NCBI RefSeq assembly: GCF_002902385.1
Contig: NZ_PPQH01000039.1
Coordinates: 1 to 33,613, forward strand
Direction: 5' to 3'
From: Staphylococcus intermedius NCTC 11048
Lineage (GTDB): Bacteria > Bacillota > Bacilli > Staphylococcales > Staphylococcaceae
DNA length: 33,613 bases
Of the stretch, positions 19,200 through 27,271 are shown in pieces. The notes under the pieces are model-generated. The model made no database searches. It was not told the origin of the DNA and saw only the letters and a program-made list of their open reading frames with translations. Within the stretch, counting starts at the first letter, position 1. Each line of letters starts with the position of its first letter. A program made the translations under genes and the position numbers.

Positions 19200-19289
19200 G
19201 AGCGAATGTCATCTTCAAAATCGTGTTAAGTTAGCCGAGGATCATTTTTATGTCAGCATTTAAGCACATTTGAGATGACAATTTTGCTC
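19200..19289 (+). repeat. Long imperfect hairpin downstream of cadA
   Basis: Arms 19200-19220 and 19269-19289 pair over about 17 positions with small bulges (GAGC, TGTCATCT and CAAAA against TTTG, AGATGACA and GCTC). There is no T run, so a simple terminator is unlikely. The 323-base gap from 19189 to 19511 holds this hairpin, the terminator at 19384 and the inverted repeat at 19456; nothing else is visible. Confidence 0.5.
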
Positions 19290-19383
19290 GCATACGTTGA
19301 CATCGATGGTGAGAACGGTACAATAAAACGTGTCAACATACATGTCAAATCGTTATGTAATGCGTTTGATCATGACGATAAAT

Positions 19384-19425
19384 AAGGGACGTCACATGAC
19401 GAAATGTTGGTGAAACGTCCCTTTT
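19384..19425 (+). terminator. Terminator between cadA and ymdB
   Basis: AAGGGACGT (19384-19392) pairs with ACGTCCCTT (19415-19423), followed by TT. Confidence 0.7.
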
Positions 19426-19455
19426 AGATTGTTTTTGTAACCCCCAATAAAAAGG

Positions 19456-19484
19456 TTTCTATTTAAAAAGATGTCAAATAGAAA
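19456..19484 (+). promoter_or_regulatory. Inverted repeat upstream of ymdB
   Basis: TTTCTATTT (19456-19464) and AAATAGAAA (19476-19484) are perfect inverted repeats, 11 bases apart, ending about 15 bases before the ymdB ribosome site. It could be an operator or a 5'-UTR stem. Confidence 0.45.
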
Positions 19485-19511
19485 TAGGGGTGATTAGAGA
19501 GGACGAAAAAT

Positions 19512-20306
19512 ATGAGGATTTTATTTATAGGTGATATTGTTGGCAAGGTCGGTCGTCAAACAATTTCAGAGCTGTTGCCGAAACTGAAACAACATTATCG
19601 TCCTACGTTAACGATTGTGAATGCGGAAAACGCAGCGCATGGCAAAGGGTTAACTGAAAAAATATATAAGCAGTTGTTACGTGAAGGTGTCGATTTTATG
19701 ACAATGGGTAACCATACCTATGGACAACGTGAAATTTATGATTTTATCCAGGATGCGACACGTTTAGTAAGACCAGCGAATTTCCCGGATGAAGCGCCAG
19801 GTGTTGGAATGCGCATCCTTCAACTTAACGCTAAAAAATTGGCAGTCATCAACTTGCAAGGGCGAAGTTTTATGCCGATGATTGATGATCCCTTTAAAAA
19901 AGCAGACCAGTTGATTGCAGAAGCGGAAAAAGAGGCAGATTACATTTTTGTCGATTTTCATGCTGAGACAACTTCAGAAAAAAATGCAATGGCTTGGTAT
20001 CTCGATGGCCGTGTCAGTGCGGTAGTGGGCACACATACCCATATTCAAACGTCAGATAACCGCATTTTGCCAAATGGAACGGCCTATATTACTGATGTTG
20101 GGATGACAGGCTATTACGACGGGATATTAGGGATTAACCGCGATGAAGTCATTAAACGTTTTATTACGAGCCTCCCACAACGTCATGTTGTACCGGATGA
20201 AGGGCGCAGTGTATTGTCAGGTGTCATCATCGATTTGAAAGAAGATGGTGCAGCGAAAAAAATTGAACGTATTTTAATTAATGAAGATCATCCATTTGAA
20301 GCATAA
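19512..20306 (+). CDS. ymdB: YmdB-family metallophosphoesterase (cyclic-nucleotide phosphodiesterase)
   Basis: A 264-residue binuclear metallophosphoesterase. Metal ligands expected from the B. subtilis enzyme are all present: D8, E39, N40, N67, H68, H150, H175 and H177 (GDIVG, NAEN, GNH, DFHAE, GTHTHIQT). The Bacillus enzyme cleaves 2',3'-cyclic nucleotides and affects biofilm and motility choice. ATG 19512 follows GAGAGGA. In other staphylococci it lies directly after rny; here about 3.4 kb separates them. Confidence 0.93.
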   Translation: MRILFIGDIVGKVGRQTISELLPKLKQHYRPTLTIVNAENAAHGKGLTEKIYKQLLREGVDFMTMGNHTYGQREIYDFIQDATRLVRPANFPDEAPGVGMRILQLNAKKLAVINLQGRSFMPMIDDPFKKADQLIAEAEKEADYIFVDFHAETTSEKNAMAWYLDGRVSAVVGTHTHIQTSDNRILPNGTAYITDVGMTGYYDGILGINRDEVIKRFITSLPQRHVVPDEGRSVLSGVIIDLKEDGAAKKIERILINEDHPFEA

Positions 20307-20378
20307 TGAATTAAATATATTCAAAAAATGGCTAAATTGTGATGTATCACTATCCGCCATTAGTATGAATTTTTTTCA

Positions 20379-20415
20379 AACCCACTATTTTGTAGAGCAA
20401 ATAGTGGGTTATTTT
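20379..20415 (+). terminator. Terminator after ymdB
   Basis: AACCCACTATTT (20379-20390) pairs with AAATAGTGGGTT (20399-20410), followed by ATTTT. A weaker hairpin with ATGGC/GCCAT arms (20328-20360) and a T run near 20370 lies upstream. Confidence 0.8.
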
Positions 20416-20458
20416 GATAAAATATTGAGTGAATTTAAACGTGTAGGAGGCTAAATCT

Positions 20459-22219
20459 ATGAAATCTCAATTATCATGGAAAGTGGGAGGTCAGCAAGGC
20501 GAAGGGATCGAATCAACGGGTGAAATTTTCGCTACTGCTATGAACCGCAAAGGCTATTATTTATACGGCTATCGTCATTTTTCAAGTCGTATTAAAGGTG
20601 GCCATACTAATAATAAAATCCGTGTTTCGACAACACCTGTGCATGCCATTAGTGATGATTTAGATATTCTGGTAGCATTCGACCAAGAAACGATTGTGTT
20701 GAACCATCATGAAATGCGTGAAGATAGCGTCATTTTAGCGGATAGTAAGGCAAAACCAGAGAATCCTGAAGATTGTAAGGCGCAACTCATTGTCCTACCA
20801 TTTACAGAGGTAGCAAAAGAATTAGGTACGACTTTGATGAAAAACATGGTAGCGATTGGTGCGACATCCGCACTCATGCACTTGAATACAGAGACTTTCG
20901 AATCCTTAATTACGAATATGTTCGAGAAAAAAGGCGAGAAAGTAGTTAATTTAAATATTCAAGCTTTAAATGAAGGCTATCGTTTAATGCAAGAACAACT
21001 CAGTGAAGTGGATGGCGATTTCGAACTTGAAGAAAGTAGTGGCGTCCCTCATTTATACATGATTGGGAACGATGCTATTGGTTTAGGTGCCATTTCTGGG
21101 GGTTCAAGATTTATGGCGGCGTATCCGATCACACCAGCTTCTGAAGTCATGGAGTACATGATTGATAATCTACCGAAAGTCGGCGGTACAGTGATTCAAA
21201 CAGAAGACGAGATCGCTGCTGCAACGATGGCGATTGGTGCAAACTACGGTGGTGTCCGTGCTTTCACAGCGTCAGCAGGTCCTGGCTTATCTTTGATGAT
21301 GGAAGCAATCGGATTATCAGGTATGACCGAGACACCATTTGTTGTCATTAATACGCAACGTGGTGGTCCATCAACAGGCTTGCCGACGAAACAAGAACAG
21401 TCAGACTTAATGCAAATGATTTACGGCACACACGGAGACATTCCTAAAATTGTCCTTGCGCCAACAGATGCTGAGGACGCGTTTTATCTAACAGTAGAAG
21501 CATTTAACTTAGCTGAAGAATATCAATGTCCAGTCATTTTATTAAGTGATTTACAATTATCATTAGGTAAGCAAACGGTGAAAGCTCTCGATTATTCGAA
21601 AATTGAAATTCGTCGTGGTGCTACAATTACTGAAGATATTGAAAGAGATGAAGACGACAAAGACTACTTCAAACGTTATGCGGTTACAGAATCAGGCGTA
21701 TCGCCACGTCCAATTCCAGGTGTCAAAGGCGGTATTCATCACGTAACGGGTGTGGAACATAACGAAGAAGGTAAACCAAGTGAAGCGGCGGAAAACCGTC
21801 AAAATCAAATGGATAAGCGGATGCGTAAGACAGAAAATTTAGTGATTCCAGAACCAGTAGAAGGTACAGTGGAACATGAGGATGCAGATATTTTATACCT
21901 TGGATTTATTTCAACTAAAGGTGCAATTCAAGAAGGAACATCACGTTTAGAACAACAAGGACATAAAATCAACCATTTACAAATTCGACAATTACATCCA
22001 TTTCCAACAGAAGTGATTCAAGACGCTGTCAATAAAGCGCAAAAAGTGGTCGTTGTTGAACATAACTATCAAGGTCAATTGGCAAATATCATTAAAATGA
22101 ACGTGAACTTAGGTGACAAACTCGTCAAACAAACCAAATATGACGGCACGCCATTTTTACCGCACGAAATTGAAACTAAAGGTTTAGAAATTTTGAATGC
22201 ATTAAAGGAGAGAGTGTAA
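20459..22219 (+). CDS. porA: 2-oxoacid:ferredoxin oxidoreductase, fused gamma-alpha subunit
   Basis: A 586-residue subunit. Residues 1-190 are the gamma domain (GGQQGEGIESTGEIFA, then SRIKGGHTNN). From ~200 is the alpha domain with the pyrimidine-binding region (AYPITPASEVMEYM, then EDEIAAATMAIGANYGG and TASAGPGLSLMMEA). The C-terminal part (470-586) is domain II. With the beta subunit it makes a TPP enzyme oxidising a 2-oxoacid, probably 2-oxoglutarate or pyruvate, to acyl-CoA with ferredoxin. The substrate is not readable from motifs. AGGAGG before ATG 20459. Confidence 0.92.
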   Translation: MKSQLSWKVGGQQGEGIESTGEIFATAMNRKGYYLYGYRHFSSRIKGGHTNNKIRVSTTPVHAISDDLDILVAFDQETIVLNHHEMREDSVILADSKAKPENPEDCKAQLIVLPFTEVAKELGTTLMKNMVAIGATSALMHLNTETFESLITNMFEKKGEKVVNLNIQALNEGYRLMQEQLSEVDGDFELEESSGVPHLYMIGNDAIGLGAISGGSRFMAAYPITPASEVMEYMIDNLPKVGGTVIQTEDEIAAATMAIGANYGGVRAFTASAGPGLSLMMEAIGLSGMTETPFVVINTQRGGPSTGLPTKQEQSDLMQMIYGTHGDIPKIVLAPTDAEDAFYLTVEAFNLAEEYQCPVILLSDLQLSLGKQTVKALDYSKIEIRRGATITEDIERDEDDKDYFKRYAVTESGVSPRPIPGVKGGIHHVTGVEHNEEGKPSEAAENRQNQMDKRMRKTENLVIPEPVEGTVEHEDADILYLGFISTKGAIQEGTSRLEQQGHKINHLQIRQLHPFPTEVIQDAVNKAQKVVVVEHNYQGQLANIIKMNVNLGDKLVKQTKYDGTPFLPHEIETKGLEILNALKERV

Positions 22220-23086
22220 TTGGCTACATTTAAAGATTTTAGAAATAATGTGAAACCCAATTGGTGTCCAGGCTGTGGTGACTTCTCAGTACAAGCCGCT
22301 ATCCAAAAAGCAGCCGCAAACGTTGGTTTAGAACCTGATGAAGTGGCATTAATTACAGGAATTGGTTGTTCAGGACGTCTTTCAGGTTACGTGAATTCAT
22401 ACGGTGTCCATTCCATTCATGGTCGTGCATTACCACTTGCACAAGGTGTGAAAATGGCGAACCGTGATCTGACAGTCATCGCTTCTGGTGGTGACGGCGA
22501 TGGTTATGCAATCGGTATGGGCCATACAATTCATGCGTTACGCCGAAACATGAACATTACTTACATCGTGATGGATAACCAAATTTATGGACTGACAAAA
22601 GGGCAAACATCACCATCATCAGCGCCTGGATTTGTAACTAAAACGACACCTAAAGGAAATATCGAACAAAACGTTGCGCCTTTAGAGTTGGCATTGTCTT
22701 CAGGGGCGACATTCGTTGCGCAAGGTTTTTCTAGTGACATTAAAGCACTCACAAAAATGATTGAAGATGCAATCAATCATGATGGCTTTTCATTCGTCAA
22801 TGTCTTTTCACCATGTGTCACATACAATAAAATCAATACGTATGACTGGTTTAAAGAAAACTTAACAGCAATTGATGATATTGAAAATTATGACGTCAGC
22901 AACAAACAAGCGGCGTTACAAACTGTACTTGAACACGATTCATTAGTGAAAGGGATTGTGTACCAAGATACAACCACACCTTCATATGAGTCGCAAATTG
23001 ATGCATTAGCAGAAACACCATTAGCACATCAAGACTTGAATTTAAGCGAAGAACAATTTGAGTCATTCACAAAACAATTTGTCTAA
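22220..23086 (+). CDS. porB: 2-oxoacid:ferredoxin oxidoreductase, beta subunit
   Basis: A 288-residue TPP- and Fe-S-binding subunit. C16-P-G-C19, C50 (GIGCSG) and C199 (SPCVTYN) are placed to hold a [4Fe-4S] cluster; GDGDG at 91-95 and N120 fit the TPP/Mg site. The start is TTG 22220, immediately after the porA stop with AAAGGAGAG inside porA, so translation is coupled. No separate ferredoxin-like delta subunit is nearby. Confidence 0.93.
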   Translation: MATFKDFRNNVKPNWCPGCGDFSVQAAIQKAAANVGLEPDEVALITGIGCSGRLSGYVNSYGVHSIHGRALPLAQGVKMANRDLTVIASGGDGDGYAIGMGHTIHALRRNMNITYIVMDNQIYGLTKGQTSPSSAPGFVTKTTPKGNIEQNVAPLELALSSGATFVAQGFSSDIKALTKMIEDAINHDGFSFVNVFSPCVTYNKINTYDWFKENLTAIDDIENYDVSNKQAALQTVLEHDSLVKGIVYQDTTTPSYESQIDALAETPLAHQDLNLSEEQFESFTKQFV

Positions 23087-23098
23087 TGGCACATTGAG

Positions 23099-23141
23099 AA
23101 ATGGGATTGAAGTCGAGATAAAACTTCAATCCCATTTTTTT
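23099..23141 (+). terminator. Terminator after porB
   Basis: AAATGGGATTGAAGT (23099-23113) pairs with ACTTCAATCCCATTT (23123-23137) with a 9-base loop and T run. Confidence 0.92.
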
Positions 23142-23337
23142 ACAGTCATACCAACAAAGCAAAGGTTTATTGAATTGGGCGCCAAGTCAACCGACAAAAT
23201 TGGTATCATCATTTGTACAATTGGATGCGATCACGTCAATTCTAACGTTAGAAATATCAAGCGATTATTAAAAAGGCGTTATTTTTGCGCCGTTATCATA
23301 AGAAAGTCATAATCAATGTATGAAGGAGGTTTTAACT

Positions 23338-23637
23338 ATGATAGATACATTAATGAGCATTCAAATTATTCCGCAAACACCGCATGGCGAAGATGTCATC
23401 CCTTTTGTAGATGAAGCGATCAAAGTGATAGATGATTCAGGTTTGAACTACCGTGTAGGACCTTTAGAGACAACAATCGAAGGGGATATGAGTAGTTTGC
23501 TCATCTTAATTCAAAAAATGAATGAACGTATGGTCGAACTTGAATCACCAAGCATAATTAGCCAAGTGAAGTTTTATCATGTGACTGAAGGCATCAGTAT
23601 TGAAACGCTAACAGGTAAGTATGATGAAATGGCTTAA
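23338..23637 (+). CDS. Thiamine-binding (MTH1187/YqgV-like) protein
   Basis: A 99-residue small ferredoxin-fold protein of the Thiamine_BP family (MTH1187/YkoF type), recognised from MSIQIIPQTP, NYRVGPLETTIEGD and VKFYHVTEG. Relatives bind thiamine or a part of it in a dimer or tetramer; the cellular role is not established. AAGGAGG at 23323-23329 sets ATG 23338 as the start. Transcribed apart from porB; miaB has its own promoter downstream. A ThiW-type gene is 2 kb downstream. Confidence 0.85.
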   Translation: MIDTLMSIQIIPQTPHGEDVIPFVDEAIKVIDDSGLNYRVGPLETTIEGDMSSLLILIQKMNERMVELESPSIISQVKFYHVTEGISIETLTGKYDEMA

Positions 23638-23676
23638 ACAATTGCACAACTTCAATTAAATTTGGAAGATATCATT

Positions 23677-23705
23677 TTGCACTTTCCCTAGATTTTTAAT
23701 ATAAT
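23677..23705 (+). promoter_or_regulatory. miaB promoter
   Basis: TTGCAC (23677-23682), 17 bases, TATAAT (23700-23705), about 35 bases before the GTG start. Confidence 0.8.
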
Positions 23706-23740
23706 GAACTAATGATATATGGGCAGAAAGGGTTTTGCAT

Positions 23741-25291
23741 GTGAATGAAGAACAAAGAAAAGCTGGAACGATTGATGTCTTAGCGCAACGTGACAGTAAA
23801 GAAGAAAAAGATTACAGTAAATATTTTAATTTTGAACACGTTTATCAACCACCAAGTTTAAAAGATGCGAAAAAACGTGGGAAAGAAGCAGTGCAATATA
23901 ACCGTGATTTTCAAATTGATGAAAAGTATCGCGGTATGGGGAAAGGTCGTACATTTTTAATTAAAACATATGGTTGTCAAATGAATGCGCATGATACAGA
24001 GGTCATGGCGGGGATTTTAACAGCTTTAGGTTATACGCCGACTGAAGATGTGAATACCGCAGATGTCATTTTATTAAATACATGTGCGATTCGTGAAAAC
24101 GCTGAAAATAAGGTGTTTGGCGAGATTGGGAACTTAAAGCATATTAAGCAAGAGCGCCCAGATTGCTTAATTGGCGTTTGTGGATGTATGTCTCAAGAAG
24201 AATCAGTAGTAAATAAAATTTTAAAATCATACCAAAATGTCGACATGATTTTTGGTACACATAACATTCACCGTTTACCACAAATTTTAGAAGAAGCTTA
24301 TTTATCTAAAGCGATGGTCGTGGAAGTATGGTCTAAAGAAGGCGATGTCATTGAGAACTTACCTAAAGTGCGTCAAGGCCGTATTAAAGCATGGGTGAAT
24401 ATTATGTATGGTTGCGACAAGTTTTGTACATATTGTATTGTGCCATTTACACGTGGTAAAGAGCGTAGTCGTCGCCCAGAGGATATTATTGAAGAAGTGC
24501 GTGACTTAGCGCGACAAGGTTATCAAGAAATTACGTTACTCGGTCAAAACGTGAATTCATACGGTAAAGACTTAGAAGACATTGAATATGGTTTGGGCGA
24601 TTTAATGGCAGACATTTCAAAAATTGATATTCCACGTGTGCGTTTCACAACAAGCCATCCATGGGACTTTACAGATCGCATGATTGAAGTGATTGCTGAA
24701 GGTGGAAACATCGTACCGCATATTCATTTACCAGTTCAGTCCGGTAATGACCAAGTATTGAAAATTATGGGGCGTAAATATACACGTGAAAACTATCTAG
24801 ATCTCGTCGCACGTATTAAAGCCGCAATGCCAGATGTTGCATTAACGACAGATATCATTGTAGGTTACCCAAATGAAACGGAAGAACAATTTGAAGAGAC
24901 GCTCTCATTATATGAAGAAGTTGGTTTCGAACATGCGTATACGTACCTTTACTCGCAACGTGACGGTACACCAGCGGCTAAAATGAAAGACAACGTGCCA
25001 ACTGAAGTGAAGAAAGAACGTTTACAGCGTTTAAATCGTCTTGTAGGTGAATATTCTTCACGTGCCTTAAAAGCATATGAGGGCGAAACTGTTCGCGTAT
25101 TATGTGAAGGGGCAAGTAAGAAAGATGATGAAGTCTTGGCAGGTTATACAGAAAAGAACAAATTAGTTAACTTCCGTGCGCCGAAATCTGTGATTGGTAA
25201 AATTGTAGATGTGAAAATTGTTGAAGCGAAACAATATTCATTGAATGGTGAATTTATTGGTGTAAGTGAACCGATGATGGTGACTGTGTAG
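23741..25291 (+). CDS. miaB: tRNA-2-methylthio-N6-dimethylallyladenosine synthase MiaB
   Basis: A 516-residue radical-SAM methylthiotransferase acting on i6A37 of tRNAs. The N-terminal UPF0004 domain has three cysteines (C79 in YGCQMNAHD, then CAIRE and the CGCM block); the radical-SAM triad is C225-x3-C229-x2-C232; the TRAM domain forms the last ~65 residues. GTG 23741 follows AGAAAGGG at good spacing; TTG 23735 is possible but too close. The start gives MNEEQRKA, as in S. aureus. The family usually has an N-terminal extension of this size in Bacillales. Confidence 0.95.
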   Translation: MNEEQRKAGTIDVLAQRDSKEEKDYSKYFNFEHVYQPPSLKDAKKRGKEAVQYNRDFQIDEKYRGMGKGRTFLIKTYGCQMNAHDTEVMAGILTALGYTPTEDVNTADVILLNTCAIRENAENKVFGEIGNLKHIKQERPDCLIGVCGCMSQEESVVNKILKSYQNVDMIFGTHNIHRLPQILEEAYLSKAMVVEVWSKEGDVIENLPKVRQGRIKAWVNIMYGCDKFCTYCIVPFTRGKERSRRPEDIIEEVRDLARQGYQEITLLGQNVNSYGKDLEDIEYGLGDLMADISKIDIPRVRFTTSHPWDFTDRMIEVIAEGGNIVPHIHLPVQSGNDQVLKIMGRKYTRENYLDLVARIKAAMPDVALTTDIIVGYPNETEEQFEETLSLYEEVGFEHAYTYLYSQRDGTPAAKMKDNVPTEVKKERLQRLNRLVGEYSSRALKAYEGETVRVLCEGASKKDDEVLAGYTEKNKLVNFRAPKSVIGKIVDVKIVEAKQYSLNGEFIGVSEPMMVTV

Positions 25292-25669
25292 ATGTATTCA
25301 CGTGACATGATTTTGGAAGCGGCTCAAAAGTTAAGTGCATCCATTCAATCATTAGAAACGATACAACATTATCAACGTATCGAAACGCAAATTCATCAAA
25401 ATGAGCAAATTTCGCAATATATGGCAGACTTAAAGCGAAATCAAAAGCAATCCGTCAATCTACAAAATTACGATAAACCTGTTGCATTTGCGCGTTCTGA
25501 AGAAAAAATTGAAGAAATACAATCAAAAATCGATGAAATCCCAATTGTGAATGAGTTTAAGGCAGCACAACAAGAAGCAAACGAACTGTTACATCTTGTG
25601 ATTGGGACTTTATCGTCTAGAATTGAACAAGAAAACATCGAGGCTGAGGTTGAGCAAACAGACGAATGA
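25292..25669 (+). CDS. ymcA: YlbF/YmcA-family RNA-processing factor
   Basis: A 125-residue helical protein of the com_ylbF family (RicA). In B. subtilis YmcA, YlbF and YaaT form the Y-complex that steers RNase Y cleavage. ATG 25292 abuts the miaB stop with no clear ribosome site, so it depends on coupling to miaB; ATG 25307 is an alternative. Gln/Glu/Lys-rich helices (LKRNQKQSVNLQNYDKP) fit the family. The RNase Y gene is about 9 kb upstream. Confidence 0.88.
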   Translation: MYSRDMILEAAQKLSASIQSLETIQHYQRIETQIHQNEQISQYMADLKRNQKQSVNLQNYDKPVAFARSEEKIEEIQSKIDEIPIVNEFKAAQQEANELLHLVIGTLSSRIEQENIEAEVEQTDE

Positions 25670-25723
25670 TTGATATAGATCCAATAGTTAAATTGCCCTC
25701 AGTTCTGTCGGAGAGTGATAAGT

Positions 25724-26233
25724 TTGAATACACGTAAACTCACACTGACTGCTCTTTTTATTGCAGTTAATGTGGTTTTAAGTACAGTGATCGTCATACC
25801 ATTAGGGGCAATAAAAGCAGCACCTGTACAACATTTCGTGAATGTACTCAGCGTCGTAATTCTTGGACCATGGTATGGACTCGCACAAGCATTTTTATCA
25901 TCTAGCATACGCGTCATGTTTGGTACAGGGACACCGTTTGCCTTTCCAGGAAGTATGATTGGTGTCTTACTCGGAAGTTTATTTTACTATGTGAATCGAC
26001 ACCTATTTGTGGCAGCAATTGGTGAAGTGATTGGCACAGGGATTATTGGGAGTTTAGTCTGTATTCCACTTGCTTGGATTTTAAATGTGGATCACTTTTT
26101 AATTAAACCTTTGATGGCCGCGTTTACCGTTTCAAGCCTAATCGGTGCATCTGTCAGTTATGTGCTGCTCATTTTATTGAAACGTCGTGGCGTCTTGAAG
26201 CATTTAGATTTAAACCGAAAGTATCGAAAATAA
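25724..26233 (+). CDS. thiW: ThiW-like energy-coupling factor transporter S component
   Basis: A 169-residue membrane protein with five to six hydrophobic segments. Blocks IPLGAIKAAPVQHFVNV, GPWYGLAQAF and FAFPGSMIGVLLG match ThiW, an ECF substrate-binding subunit proposed to import a thiazole precursor of thiamine. It needs an ECF A/A'/T module encoded elsewhere. TTG 25724 follows GGAGAG (25710-25715); GTG 25715 overlaps that site. No TPP riboswitch fits the 54 bases before it. Probably co-transcribed with miaB-ymcA. Confidence 0.83.
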   Translation: MNTRKLTLTALFIAVNVVLSTVIVIPLGAIKAAPVQHFVNVLSVVILGPWYGLAQAFLSSSIRVMFGTGTPFAFPGSMIGVLLGSLFYYVNRHLFVAAIGEVIGTGIIGSLVCIPLAWILNVDHFLIKPLMAAFTVSSLIGASVSYVLLILLKRRGVLKHLDLNRKYRK

Positions 26234-26301
26234 CAATTGAACGATGAAAGCAGTGTGTTAGGGTTGAATTGACTAAGAAGTCGCACACATCATTGATGAG
26301 G

Positions 26302-26340
26302 GGCTGGGGGATTAAACAACGTGTTTATACTCTCAGCCTT
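26302..26340 (+). terminator. Hairpin after thiW, probable terminator
   Basis: GGCTGGGGG (26302-26310) pairs with CTCTCAGCC (26330-26338) with two G-T pairs, plus an inner AAACA/TGTTT stem; the T run is short. Confidence 0.5.
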
Positions 26341-26401
26341 TCATGCTTAATTTTATTTGGAAGGTTGTTTTTGGTTTGTAATCATGCAGTCTACTAATCA
26401 T

Positions 26402-26510
26402 TCAGTTTGCTAAACTTTCCATCGCTTTCCTAGGGGGTGATCTCCTCAACTAAATTTGGCTTGATTGAAGTAAACATATGATAGAAGCCAAATTGGATTT
26501 TCGGAGCCAC
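26402..26510 (+). repeat. Structured repeat, truncated L module
   Basis: The segment begins TCAGTTTGCTAAACTTTCCA, close to the inverse complement of GGAAAGTTCTTGCAAACTGA in the A module at 26531. It then has CTTTCCTAGGGGG and a 10-bp perfect stem AATTTGGCTT/AAGCCAAATT (26453-26462, 26485-26494), ending in GGATTTTCGGAG before truncation. No gene is visible anywhere in 26234-27271. Confidence 0.7.
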
Positions 26511-26514
26511 CTTA

Positions 26515-26626
26515 ATCCCTCAGGAGTCTCGGAAAGTTCTTGCAAACTGAGATGATTTCACCAATCAAATGTTAAGTTAAAGTCTAAGCGTGTTTTTATG
26601 AGGAGTACGAAAGAAAAAGGTGCTCA
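26515..26626 (+). repeat. A module, copy 1 of a near-identical direct repeat
   Basis: About 112 bases, from ATCCCTCAGGAGTCTCGG to AAAAAGGTGCTCA, nearly identical to 26880-26990; only a few positions differ. Confidence 0.85.
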
Positions 26627-26635
26627 ATCATACTC

Positions 26636-26830
26636 GCGTTCCTTGGGGCTGACCACTACAACTAACCAATGCTTTGATTGACCTGTTGCATGGGTAGTTG
26701 AATCGTTGGTGGATTTTCGGGAGCAGTACAGAAATCTCATGTATAACAAAGATTTCGTCGTACTGCCCCCGCAAGGCTGACTAGACTTCTCAAAAGAAAA
26801 AGCATTGAGAAGTCAGACAGCTACTGCGTT
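26636..26830 (+). repeat. L plus P modules, full copy with two hairpins
   Basis: The L stem is ACCAATG (26665-26671) / CGTTGGT (26704-26710). The P module has a long hairpin from GCAGTACAGAAATCT (about 26723) to AGATTTCGTCGTACTGC (ends 26766), then a perfect 10-bp stem GACTTCTCAA/TTGAGAAGTC (26784-26793, 26805-26814). The reverse-oriented copy at 1068-1275 has the same order. Confidence 0.8.
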
Positions 26831-26879
26831 AAACAGGGGCCACTATAAAAATTAAAAGACGTTATTTGTTTTCAAATAC

Positions 26880-26990
26880 ATCCCTCAGAAGTCTCGGAAA
26901 GTTCTTGCAAACTGAGATGATTTCACCAATCAAATGTTAAGTTAAAGTCTGAGCGTGTTTTATGAGGAGTACGAAAGAAAAAGGTGCTCA
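26880..26990 (+). repeat. A module, copy 2
   Basis: Matches 26515-26626 almost base for base, 365 bases downstream, so A-L-P units are arranged in tandem. Confidence 0.85.
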
Positions 26991-26999
26991 AAGATACTT

Positions 27000-27120
27000 G
27001 CTTTCCTAGGGGGTTGATCCTCAACTCAATTTGACTTGATTGAAATGTGAATTTGAAAGAAGCCAAATTGAATTTTTGGGAGTAGTACAGAAATTTCATG
27101 TGTCACAAAGGTTTCGTCGT
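27000..27120 (+). repeat. L module plus truncated P module
   Basis: The L stem is CAATTTGACTT (27027-27037) / AAGCCAAATTG (27060-27070), with one A-C mismatch. The P hairpin is only partly kept (GTAC...GTAC, about 27085-27122) and the second hairpin is absent. From 27121 to mutS only a small GTGCT/AGCAC hairpin (27212-27227) is seen. Confidence 0.75.
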
Positions 27121-27271
27121 ACAGTTATAAGAGATACATAAAAGGCCGGCAATTGTCATTTGACGAAATGCGTGGTTTGAAATCGTAGTTTTAGATACAT
27201 ACATAGGTGAGGTGCTTTTTGGAGCACGATTAGTTATACATAAACTCAAATAAAAGGATTGTGAGAAATAT

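Noticed and set aside
23058..23312. 84-aa open frame overlapping the end of porB
   Set aside because: It crosses the porB terminator, has no ribosome site and has an unprotein-like composition.
25670..25723. TPP riboswitch before thiW
   Set aside because: The space is only about 54 bases and lacks the CTGAGA and ACCTGA-type conserved blocks.
26402..27120. CRISPR-like array
   Set aside because: The repeats are long composite modules with irregular spacing, and no cas gene is present.
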